Positions 1 through 6,679 of a stretch of DNA of 32,395 bases are shown here, piece by piece. The notes beneath the pieces are model-generated. The model had not been told where the DNA came from and ran no database searches. It saw only the letters and a list, made by a program, of their open reading frames with translations. A program made the translations under genes and the position numbers. The stretch comes from Armatimonadota bacterium (GTDB lineage Bacteria > Sysuimicrobiota > Sysuimicrobiia > Sysuimicrobiales > Humicultoraceae), in NCBI GenBank assembly GCA_031459715.1, contig JAVKIA010000001.1, positions 112,429-144,823 of the forward strand, in the 5' to 3' direction. Numbering within the stretch: position 1 is the stretch's first letter; each line of letters begins with the position of its first letter.

Positions 1-805
1 CGGTGTAGGCGATGGCCCCCGCCAGGGGCCCGTACAGCGTGCCCACCCCGCCCAGGATGGTGACCACCACGGGGTCGGCGGCCCGGTGGAAGCTGGTGAT
101 CTCCGGGCTGACGAAGCCGAAGTAGACGGCATACAGAGCCCCGGCCAGGGCTGTGGTGGTGTTGGCGATGATGAAGGCCAGCCAGCGGATGCGGAAGTTG
201 CTGTAGCCCAGGAACTGCAGCTTATCTTCGTTGATCTTGGTGGCCAGGCAGCAGGCACCGTAGATGGTCTCGTCCAGGTACTTGTAGAATCCCCAGAGCA
301 ACAGGGCCAGGAGGAAGGTGAAGACGAAAAACCGGCTGGGGTCGGTCAGGTCCAGCACGGGCGTGGGGCTCATGCGGGCGAGGAACCACAGGCCGTTGTC
401 GCCGTGGGTGATCCCCGCCAGCACCTTCTCCATCAGGTAGTACATGATCACAGCCAGAGCCAGGTTCACCAGGGCGAAGTAGTCGCTGCGCAGCCGGACG
501 AAAAGCGGACCAATGAGCAGGGTGACCAGCAGCCCCCCCAGCAGCCCCAGGAGGATGCCTACGTAGGGGTTGTGGCCGAAGTAGAAAAGGTAGAAGGCCG
601 TGGTGTAGGCACCCACCCCCAGGTAGGCCGGCTGGCCGAAGGAGATGAAGCCCACCCGCCCCAGGAGGAAGTTGTGGCCCATGACGTAGATGGAGAAGAT
701 GAGGATCTCGTTGGCGAAAGGCAGCGGCATGACCAGCCGCAGCACGGCCACCACCAGGAAGGCAACCAGGATGCCGGACCACCAGCGCAGCGCGCTCTTC
801 AGCAC
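1..805 (-). CDS. livM: Branched-chain amino acid-type ABC transporter permease LivM (partial, C-terminus cut by window edge)
   Basis: Inner-membrane permease of a Liv/HAAT-type importer, expected to pair with a LivH-like permease outside the window. The open frame runs off base 1, so about 268 N-terminal residues are seen. Hydrophobic helices alternate with short loops, and the LivM signature GRVGFISFGQPAYLGVGAYT is present, as is a conserved cytoplasmic segment with SDYFALVNLALAVIMYYL. Near the visible end is VTILGGVGTLYGPLAGA, the EAA-like coupling loop that contacts the ATPases. The start chosen is GTG at 805, preceded by AGGAG at a spacing of about 8. A TTG at 862 is in frame but has no ribosome binding site. 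The frame is the same as that of livF upstream, separated by a TAG at 887-889. Family assignment is firm; the substrate is not, since Liv systems carry amino acids, amides, urea or aromatic acids. Confidence 0.9.
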   Translation of the reverse strand, partial: MLKSALRWWSGILVAFLVVAVLRLVMPLPFANEILIFSIYVMGHNFLLGRVGFISFGQPAYLGVGAYTTAFYLFYFGHNPYVGILLGLLGGLLVTLLIGPLFVRLRSDYFALVNLALAVIMYYLMEKVLAGITHGDNGLWFLARMSPTPVLDLTDPSRFFVFTFLLALLLWGFYKYLDETIYGACCLATKINEDKLQFLGYSNFRIRWLAFIIANTTTALAGALYAVYFGFVSPEITSFHRAADPVVVTILGGVGTLYGPLAGAIAYT

Positions 806-886
806 CGGGCTGCTCCTGCGCTCCGGTGTGTATCGCCTGCCACCGGGGCTTCTCGCGCGCAACTGCGGTTCGGACGCCGGTTCCGG

Positions 887-1597
887 CTACAGGTATCGTT
901 CACAGACATTGGCCCTGATGGCCTCCGGATCCGAGATCTCAGCGACAATGTGCCCCTCCCTGACGGCGTAGACCTTGTCGGATATGGCCGAGACCAGCGG
1001 CAGGTTCTGCTCGACAATGACCAGGGTGGTGGTCTTGCTCAGCTCCCTGAGCACTTCCTTCAGGTGGTCGACCAGGCTGGGGGCCAGGCCCTCGGTGGGC
1101 TCGTCGATAAGCAGCAGGCTGGGGCGCCCCAGCAGCGCCCGCCCGATCATCAGCATCTGCCGCTCCCCTCCGCTGAGGTAGCCTCCCTTGTGATCCAGCA
1201 GCTGCTTCAGCCGGGGAAAGTGCGCGAACACGGGTTCCCAGTCGTAGTCCCCAGTGGCGTAGCTGGCCAGCTCCAGGTTCTCCCGCACCGTCAGGTCGGA
1301 GAAGACGCGCTTGTCCTGGGGGACGTACTTTAGCCCCATCCGGGCGATCTGGTAAGGCCGCAGACCGATGAGGTTGGTTCCGTTGAAGACGACGGAGCCG
1401 GAGGTAGGGCGGAGGAAGCCAGCGATGGTCCGCAGAAGGGTGGTTTTTCCGGCCCCGTTGCGGCCCACGCAGGTGACCAGCTGGCCCCGACGTACGGAGA
1501 TGTGGGCGTCGAACAGCACCCTGGACTCCCCGTAAGCCACGTGCAGCCCCTCCACCACCAGGATCTCGCCGTCCCGGGCTGTCACCTTGCCCTCCAT
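887..1597 (-). CDS. livF: Branched-chain amino acid-type ABC transporter ATP-binding protein LivF
   Basis: Cytoplasmic ATPase that, with LivG, powers uptake through the LivM permease. The 236-residue length is normal for LivF. Visible motifs are Walker A GRNGAGKTT (about residues 45-53), a YVPQDKRVFSDLTVREN segment matching the LivF Q-loop region, the ABC signature LSGGERQ, Walker B LLLIDEPTEGLAP and the switch histidine region replaced by VIVEQN, as is usual in LivF. The frame stays open upstream to 1795, but that extension lies inside livG and reads as arginine/serine-rich shadow sequence. The ATG at 1597, 4 nt after the livG stop codon, is therefore the start. The gene is co-transcribed with livG and is followed by livM after 81 nt. 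Confidence 0.95.
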   Translation of the reverse strand: MEGKVTARDGEILVVEGLHVAYGESRVLFDAHISVRRGQLVTCVGRNGAGKTTLLRTIAGFLRPTSGSVVFNGTNLIGLRPYQIARMGLKYVPQDKRVFSDLTVRENLELASYATGDYDWEPVFAHFPRLKQLLDHKGGYLSGGERQMLMIGRALLGRPSLLLIDEPTEGLAPSLVDHLKEVLRELSKTTTLVIVEQNLPLVSAISDKVYAVREGHIVAEISDPEAIRANVCERYL

Positions 1598-1601
1598 GAG
1601 C

Positions 1602-2402
1602 TCAGCTGGCGCCGACCCCGATCTGCCAGTAGCTGCGGCGGACCTCTGGATCGCGCAGGGTCTCTTCGAAGTTGCCGTCCGCGATGATCCTGCCGTCGTG
1701 CATGACCGTGAGCCGCTGTACGAAGTCAGCGATCTGGGAAACCTTGTGCTCCACGATGAGGATGGTCTGGCGGCCCACGTGCCTGCGCAGCACATCCAGG
1801 ACGCTCTTGATCTCCGCCTGGCTCAGGCCGGCCAGGGGCTCGTCCAGCAGGAGCACCTGTGGCTCGGTGAGCACGGCCATGGCGATCTCCAGGCGCCTCT
1901 TCTCCCCCAGGCTGAGGTGACGTACCAGGCGGTCACGCACATGCTGCAGCTCGAAGACCTCCAGGGCTTCCAGGATCTTCTCCTCCTGGCGGTATCTCCG
2001 GCGGGCTGTCAGGACCATGGAGAACAGCGAGGGCCGGCAGTACGCACGGTAGAAGGCCAGCACCAGGTTGTCGATGGTGGTCAGGTTGTCGAAGGTTGAT
2101 GTGAGCTGGAACGTCCGCATCATCCCCATCTCGATCCGCCGCTGGGGCGTGGCGTGGGTGATGTTCTCCCCACGGTAGAAGATCGTCCCTTCGTCGGGCG
2201 GGTAGTAGCCGGTGAGGAGGTTGAACAGGGTGGTCTTGCCGGCGCCATTGGAGCCGACGATCCCCGCCACCTCGTACTCCCGCAGCGTGTAGGTTACCCG
2301 GTCGACGGCCACAAGCTGCCCGAAGCGTTTGGTGACGTTGACGGCCCGAACGATCTCCGCGCCAGCCGGTGCCGCGGCCTCTGCGGAGCCCGCACCCACC
2401 AT
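1602..2402 (-). CDS. livG: Branched-chain amino acid-type ABC transporter ATP-binding protein LivG
   Basis: Second cytoplasmic ATPase of the Liv importer. The 266 residues include Walker A GSNGAGKTT (residues 50-58), the typical LivG stretch MGMMRTFQLTSTFDNLTTIDN, the signature HLSLGEKRRLEIA, Walker B VLLLDEPLAGLS, and VEHK as switch region. The signature reads LSLGE rather than LSGGE, a variation seen in some LivG proteins. About 15 alanine-rich residues precede the conserved core. The start ATG at 2402 lies 168 nt downstream of the binding-protein gene, and that gap holds a strong hairpin. The stop codon is 4 nt from the livF start, indicating translational coupling. Confidence 0.95.
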   Translation of the reverse strand: MVGAGSAEAAAPAGAEIVRAVNVTKRFGQLVAVDRVTYTLREYEVAGIVGSNGAGKTTLFNLLTGYYPPDEGTIFYRGENITHATPQRRIEMGMMRTFQLTSTFDNLTTIDNLVLAFYRAYCRPSLFSMVLTARRRYRQEEKILEALEVFELQHVRDRLVRHLSLGEKRRLEIAMAVLTEPQVLLLDEPLAGLSQAEIKSVLDVLRRHVGRQTILIVEHKVSQIADFVQRLTVMHDGRIIADGNFEETLRDPEVRRSYWQIGVGAS

Positions 2403-2435
2403 TCGTTCAGGCTCCTGTGGGTATGCGGCCGTGCG

Positions 2436-2476
2436 ACCCGGAGAGGGTGTTGCCTGGGCAGACCCCCTCTCCGGGT
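2436..2476 (-). promoter_or_regulatory. Nested hairpin in the binding protein-livG intergenic gap
   Basis: A perfect 12-bp inverted repeat (ACCCGGAGAGGG at 2436-2447 with its complement at 2465-2476) encloses a second small stem, TGCC/GGCA at 2451-2460. On the transcribed minus strand it falls after the binding-protein gene and before livG. No uridine run follows it, so a classic Rho-independent terminator is unlikely. A processing or 3'-end-protecting stem that raises binding-protein mRNA over transporter mRNA fits well, as known for many binding-protein operons. The role is inferred; the repeat is directly visible. Confidence 0.7.
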
Positions 2477-2570
2477 GCAGCTGCCGCGGGGGCGGATGAT
2501 GCCAGGAGCCGCGTCGGGTCAGAAAGGCGCAGGACGACCACCCAGTCCCTAGACCAATAGCATGGATCCC

Positions 2571-3812
2571 TCAGTAGCCCAGCGACTGCAGGGTGGGCAT
2601 GACCCCCTCGCCCCCCTGATAGCCCAGGACCTTGAAGAGGTCCCAGGCGTGCTTCTGCTCGCCGGGGCCCTTGCCCCTGACCAGAAAGGCAGCGAACTGG
2701 TAGATTGGCGCGTGGTCCTGCCGCCAGCGGGCGGGTCCCTTCACCGTGGTGAACTGGGGCTTGGCCATCAGCGCTGCGCCTACGGCCTTGGGCTCGAAAG
2801 AGCCCGCAGTCTCGAAGCCGCGGAACATTTCCCGGAAGGCGGTGTAGGCGATGGTGGCGTAGGCGTCCGCCGGCGTCCCGTACTTGGCCTGGTACAGCTG
2901 GCTAAAGGCGCTGGCGCTCTTGGCTACCCCCGTCGGCCCCAGGTCGCTCAGGTCGTAGTAGAAGTAGTGCATGGCGTAGACGCCGTCCAGGGCCTCGGGA
3001 GGAATGCCCTTGGCCACCACGTTGGTGATAAAGGCGTTGAAGATGGTCATCTCCCGGTTCAGGCCCATCTGGTGGGTCTGCTTCAGGAGGGCCACCGCGT
3101 CGGCAGCAAACTGCGCCGAGATGAAGACGTCCGGCCTGGCCGCCCGCACCTTCGTCAGCACCGTGGTGAAGTCCGTGGTCCCCAGGGGGACCTCGTCGTA
3201 GCCCACCACCTCAGCGCCGTGCTGCTTGGCGGCAGCATAGACTCCGTCACGGATGTCCCAGCCCCAGCTGTCAGCGCGGGCCAGGAAGAAGATGCGCTTC
3301 TTCCCCAGCACCTTGATGGCCGAGGTGCCGGACATGTATCCCACCGTCCAGGGGCTGTAGGCCACGGCAAAGGTGGTGGGGGAGAGCTTCCCCTTCTCGA
3401 AGGCCTCCTTGGCCATGACGCAGGTGGGGAAGTACGGCAGAGGCTCCTTCATCACCACGGCGTTGAGGGCGTAGGCCAGCGGGGCCCACGTCTGCCCACC
3501 CACGCCTTTGACGCCCTCGGAGACCAGGTAGCGGAAGCGGCGGACTCCGACGTCCAGCTTGGCCTCGTCGTCGGCCACCACCCCTTCCACCTGCACCTTT
3601 CCCCAGGGCATGTTCAGCCCGCCTTTTCCGTTGATCACGTCGATGGCTAGCAGCGCGCCGTTCTTCTGCGTCTCGGCCACCGCGGCGAACGGTCCGGTGA
3701 GCGGCAGCAGGATGCCCACCTTGATCTTGCTGGGTTGGGCCGGCCCCGCATTGGCTGGAGCCAGAGCCACGGACAGGGTGAAGAGGAGCAGCAGAACCAG
3801 CCACTTTCTCAT
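2571..3812 (-). CDS. Periplasmic substrate-binding protein of a Liv-type ABC transporter
   Basis: Captures the substrate outside the inner membrane and delivers it to the LivM-type permease. The first ~23 residues form a Sec signal peptide (MRKW, a leucine-rich core, then PANA as a likely cleavage site). No lipobox cysteine is seen, so the mature protein should be soluble in a periplasm, which hints at a diderm cell. The body is a type I periplasmic binding fold: IKVGILLPLTGPFAAVAE near the N-terminus, then ADDEAK, then a second-lobe stretch with ARADSWGWDIRDGV. The start chosen is ATG at 3812, because GGGAGGGG sits about 8 nt upstream. An ATG at 3818 is in frame but abuts that ribosome binding site. 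First gene of the operon, transcribed away from the molybdenum hydroxylase. Substrate unknown: these proteins bind branched amino acids, amides, aromatic acids or purine-like compounds. Confidence 0.92.
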   Translation of the reverse strand: MRKWLVLLLLFTLSVALAPANAGPAQPSKIKVGILLPLTGPFAAVAETQKNGALLAIDVINGKGGLNMPWGKVQVEGVVADDEAKLDVGVRRFRYLVSEGVKGVGGQTWAPLAYALNAVVMKEPLPYFPTCVMAKEAFEKGKLSPTTFAVAYSPWTVGYMSGTSAIKVLGKKRIFFLARADSWGWDIRDGVYAAAKQHGAEVVGYDEVPLGTTDFTTVLTKVRAARPDVFISAQFAADAVALLKQTHQMGLNREMTIFNAFITNVVAKGIPPEALDGVYAMHYFYYDLSDLGPTGVAKSASAFSQLYQAKYGTPADAYATIAYTAFREMFRGFETAGSFEPKAVGAALMAKPQFTTVKGPARWRQDHAPIYQFAAFLVRGKGPGEQKHAWDLFKVLGYQGGEGVMPTLQSLGY

Positions 3813-3818
3813 CGCCAT

Positions 3819-4021
3819 CCCCTCCCATCCAACGACCTACTCGGACTGCCCCGCGCACCGGTCGGCTCGGGCATTGAGCCCGTGCGACCGCACGGCCTGG
3901 ATCCTCCGCGCCAGTGAAGGAAGGAGGAGCCCCACCCCGAATCGGTTGTTTGGATACATTATCCAATATCCCTTTTTAACCGGCCAGGCTGGTAATTCCT
4001 TCTGCCCTGGAGGAGGCGCCA
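3819..4021. promoter_or_regulatory. Divergent control region between the Liv importer and the molybdenum hydroxylase
   Basis: This 203-nt gap must hold promoters for both flanking operons. The half nearest the hydroxylase (3945-3976) is clearly more AT-rich than its surroundings and contains a perfect palindrome. Possible -10 hexamers overlap the palindrome on both strands (TACATT on plus, GATAAT on minus), but no convincing -35 was found. The half nearest the Liv genes has two overlapping GC-rich stems: CGGGC 3868-3872 with GCCCG 3878-3882, and CCGTGC 3880-3885 with GCACGG 3890-3895. They would lie in the Liv mRNA leader. GGAGGAGG at 4009-4016 is the ribosome binding site for the FAD subunit gene. 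Confidence 0.6.
3950..3966. promoter_or_regulatory. Palindromic operator-like site
   Basis: TTGGATA and TATCCAA form a perfect 7-bp inverted repeat separated by CAT, inside the only AT-rich patch of the divergent gap. The size and symmetry are those of a site for a dimeric repressor such as GntR- or TetR-type regulators. No regulator gene is in the window, so which protein binds is unknown. Its place between two divergent operons would allow one regulator to control both. Confidence 0.6.
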
Positions 4022-4903
4022 GTGAAGCCGCCCCGATACATCGCTGCCTCGACGGTCGCCGAAGCCTCCACCATCCTGACGGCGGAGGAGGGGGCGCACG
4101 TGTTGGCAGGGGGCACCGACCTCGTGGTGCGCATGCGCGATGGCCTGGTGCGGCCAGCAGCGCTGGTGGACATCGAGCGTATCCCCGACCTGGCGGCCAT
4201 TGACAGCGTCGACGGCCACCTGCGCATCGGGGCCACGGCAACCATCGCCGCGTTACTGGAATCACCGCTGGTCCGCCGCCTGGCGCCGCTGCTGGCCGAG
4301 GCCGGCGCCCAGATGGGCGCGGTGCAGCTGCGCAACCTGGCCACGGTGGGAGGCAACCTGGCCAGCGCCGTCCCCTCCGCCGATCTGGCCCCTCCGCTCA
4401 TCGCCCTGGGAGCGGTGGCGCGGATCGCCGCAGTGGGGAGAGAGCGGACGCTGCCTGTGGAGGAGTTCTTCGTGGGGCCGCACCGCAGCGCGCTGCGCCG
4501 CGGCGAGGTGCTCACCGCCGTGGGCGTGCCTCCGCCGGAGCGAGGAAGTGGAGCGGCCTTTGTCAAGTTCGGCCGGCGTAGCGCCCAGGTCCTGGCCGTG
4601 GTCAACGCAGCGGCCTGGGTACGTCTTCAGCAGGGCGTGGTGGAGGAGGTGCGTATCGCCCTGGGCGCGGTGGCGCCCACACCGCTGCGGGCGCGCACGG
4701 CGGAGGAGCTGCTGCGGGGAGAGCCGCCGGATCCACGCCGTCTGGAGGAAGCGGCCGCTGCGGCGGCGGGAGAGACCAAGCCCATCTCCGACATGCGCGC
4801 CTCCGCGGACTTCCGGCGACATCTCTCCCGGGTGCTGGTGCGCCGCGCCCTGGAGCAAGCTGTGCAACGGGCCCGGAGCAGGGGGTGGGACCGTGTCCTA
4901 TGA
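4022..4903 (+). CDS. Molybdenum hydroxylase, FAD-binding medium subunit (CoxM/CutM/NdhF type)
   Basis: Passes electrons from the Fe-S subunit through FAD to an acceptor. The 293 residues match the ~290 expected for the family. Both FAD pyrophosphate-binding motifs are seen: AGGTDL (residues 29-34) and TVGGN within ATVGGNLASAVPSADLAP (about 107-124), followed by the CO dehydrogenase flavoprotein C-terminal domain. GTG at 4022 is the start, with GGAGGAGG ending 5 nt upstream. The 3' end overlaps the Fe-S subunit gene by 11 nt. First gene of a four-frame operon in the order FAD, Fe-S, catalytic part 1, catalytic part 2. Substrate cannot be read from this subunit. Confidence 0.93.
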   Translation: MKPPRYIAASTVAEASTILTAEEGAHVLAGGTDLVVRMRDGLVRPAALVDIERIPDLAAIDSVDGHLRIGATATIAALLESPLVRRLAPLLAEAGAQMGAVQLRNLATVGGNLASAVPSADLAPPLIALGAVARIAAVGRERTLPVEEFFVGPHRSALRRGEVLTAVGVPPPERGSGAAFVKFGRRSAQVLAVVNAAAWVRLQQGVVEEVRIALGAVAPTPLRARTAEELLRGEPPDPRRLEEAAAAAAGETKPISDMRASADFRRHLSRVLVRRALEQAVQRARSRGWDRVL

Positions 4904-5375
4904 GCTCAGCTTCCGCCTGAACGGCGAGCCCGTCACCACGGCGGTGGAGGCCGACGAGAGCCTGGTCTGGGTGCTGAGGGAGCGCCTGGGGCTCCTGGGG
5001 ACGAAGATCGGCTGCGGCACCGGGGACTGCGGAGCCTGCACGGTCTTGCTGGACGGGCGTCCGGTCTGCAGTTGCCTGCTGCTGGCGGTGAAGGCGCAGG
5101 GGCGGGAGGTGATGACCATCGAAGGGCTCGGCCAGCCCGGCCGCCTGCATCCCCTGCAACAGGCGTTCGTGGACCACGGCGCGCTGCAGTGCGGCTTCTG
5201 CGGTCCGGGCATGCTCCTGTCGGCGGCAGCGCTGCTGGCCCGCAATCCCCGCCCGCGGGAGGAGGCGGTGCGGGAAGCCATCGCCGGCAACCTGTGCCGC
5301 TGTAGCGGTTACGTCAAGATCGTGGAGGCCATCCTGGCCGCCGCGGAAGCGATGACCGGGAGGGAGGCCGTATGA
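4893..5375 (+). CDS. Molybdenum hydroxylase, [2Fe-2S] small subunit (CoxS/CutS/NdhS type)
   Basis: Carries two [2Fe-2S] clusters that link the molybdenum site to FAD. The 160-residue protein has the plant-type ferredoxin cluster ligands C41, C46, C49 and C61 (in GCGTGDCGAC and the following VCSC). The all-helical second domain contributes C100, C103, C135 and C137 (QCGFCGPG and LCRCSGY). A GTG start at 4893 fits the family N-terminus (SYELSFRLNG) and overlaps the FAD gene by 11 nt. The frame continues upstream but there reads as shadow of the FAD gene. The stop codon overlaps the next ATG (ATGA at 5372-5375). All eight ligands are intact, so the enzyme should be able to transfer electrons. 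Confidence 0.95.
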   Translation: MSYELSFRLNGEPVTTAVEADESLVWVLRERLGLLGTKIGCGTGDCGACTVLLDGRPVCSCLLLAVKAQGREVMTIEGLGQPGRLHPLQQAFVDHGALQCGFCGPGMLLSAAALLARNPRPREEAVREAIAGNLCRCSGYVKIVEAILAAAEAMTGREAV

Positions 5376-6679
5376 CGACCATCACCCGGCCCGCGCCGCC
5401 GGTCGTCGTCCAGGAGGTTCCACCTCAGGCCGTGGGGCGGCGTGTCAGCCGGCACGATGCCCTCCTCCAGGTTACCGGCCAGGTCCTTTACGGGGAGGAC
5501 ATGCGGGCCCCCGGGATGCTCTGGGCCAAGGCCGTCCGCAGCCCGCACCCCCACGCCCGCATCATCAGCATCGACCTCCTGCCGGCGCTGACCGCTCCCG
5601 GCGTGCGGGCAGCGATCACGGCCCGGGACGTGCCGCGCAACCGCTACGGGTTCACCCACCAGGACCAGCCTGTGCTGGCGGAGGACCAGGTGCGCCACGT
5701 GGGGGAGGCGGTAGCGGTGGTTGCCGCGGAAACCCTGCGACAGGCGGAGGAGGCGGCCGCCAGGGTGGTGGTGCACTACGAGCCCCTGCTGGCCGTCTTC
5801 GACCCCCTGGAGGCCATGCGCCCCGAGGCCCCTCGGGTGCACCAGGGCAGCAACGTGGCGGAGCACGTGCGCCTCCGCCAGGGGGACGTAGATGCCGGCT
5901 TCGCCGCCGCCGACCTGGTGGTGGAGGAGGAGTTCACCACCACGTTCGTGGAGCACGCGCACCTGGAGCCTCACGCCGGCCTGGCCATTCCCGCCGCCGA
6001 CGGGGCCGTAACCATTTACTCTTCGGTGCAGCGGCCGTTCCTGGTGGCGGCAGACACGGCCAAGGTCCTGGCCATGCCGCAGCACCGCATCCGCGTCATC
6101 GCCACCGGTGTGGGCGGTGGCTTTGGGGGAAAGAACGAGATGACCCTGGAGCCCTGGATTGCCCTCCTGGCCCTGAAGACCCGCCGTCCGGTGAAGATGG
6201 TGTTCACCCGGGAGGAGGAATTCCAGGCAACGACGGTGCGTCACCCTTACCGCATGCACTACCGCACGGGCGTGCGCCGCGACGGCACCCTGCTGGCCCG
6301 GGCGGTAGAGATCATCAGCGACTGCGGCGCCTACGTTTCCTGGGGCGCCTCCACCCTGGCCAAGGCCTCCATCCACGCCGCCGGGCCGTACGCCATCCCC
6401 CACGTGCGGATCGACGGCTACCTGGTGTACACCAACAACCCGGTGGGCGGGGCGATGCGGGGGTTTGGAGTGCCGCAGGTTGGGTTCGCCTACGAGTGCC
6501 ACACCGATGCGGTGGCGGCGGCCGTGGGCATGGATCCCGTCACCTTCCGCCTGCGCAACGCCCTGCGGGACGGCGGGCGCCTGCCCACGGGTCAGGTGCT
6601 GGAGAGGGTGACGCTGGAGCAGACACTGCGGCGAGCGCTGGCGCTGGCGGGGTGGGAACCGGAAGGGAGGGGGCGGTAG
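5372..6679 (+). CDS. Molybdenum hydroxylase catalytic subunit, N-terminal part (NdhL-like half)
   Basis: The 435 residues correspond to the first ~55% of a CoxL/XdhA-type large subunit. They hold the aldehyde oxidase/xanthine dehydrogenase a/b hammerhead domain (about residues 25-145) and the first molybdopterin-binding region, with GVGGGFGGK at 246-254 and the MRGFG loop at 362-366. The CO dehydrogenase active-site loop AYRCSFR is absent, so it is not a form I CO dehydrogenase. The frame ends at TAG 6677-6679, just after the conserved ALAGW segment, where the family normally continues. The missing remainder is encoded immediately downstream in another frame. The start ATG overlaps the Fe-S stop codon. 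It could be a true separate subunit, as in the nicotinate dehydrogenase of Eubacterium barkeri, or one half of a frameshifted gene. Confidence 0.9.
   Translation: MTTITRPAPPVVVQEVPPQAVGRRVSRHDALLQVTGQVLYGEDMRAPGMLWAKAVRSPHPHARIISIDLLPALTAPGVRAAITARDVPRNRYGFTHQDQPVLAEDQVRHVGEAVAVVAAETLRQAEEAAARVVVHYEPLLAVFDPLEAMRPEAPRVHQGSNVAEHVRLRQGDVDAGFAAADLVVEEEFTTTFVEHAHLEPHAGLAIPAADGAVTIYSSVQRPFLVAADTAKVLAMPQHRIRVIATGVGGGFGGKNEMTLEPWIALLALKTRRPVKMVFTREEEFQATTVRHPYRMHYRTGVRRDGTLLARAVEIISDCGAYVSWGASTLAKASIHAAGPYAIPHVRIDGYLVYTNNPVGGAMRGFGVPQVGFAYECHTDAVAAAVGMDPVTFRLRNALRDGGRLPTGQVLERVTLEQTLRRALALAGWEPEGRGR

Noticed and set aside
222-782. 186-codon minus-strand frame over livM
   Set aside because: Out of frame with the membrane-protein reading, which carries LivM motifs continuously to the window edge.
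86-1333. Long plus-strand frame across livM and livF
   Set aside because: Gln/Gly/Val-rich antisense reading of two clear minus-strand transporter genes; a common artefact in GC-rich DNA.
5309-6502. 397-codon minus-strand frame opposite the molybdenum hydroxylase large subunit
   Set aside because: His/Gly/Val-rich antisense shadow; the plus strand carries intact family motifs.
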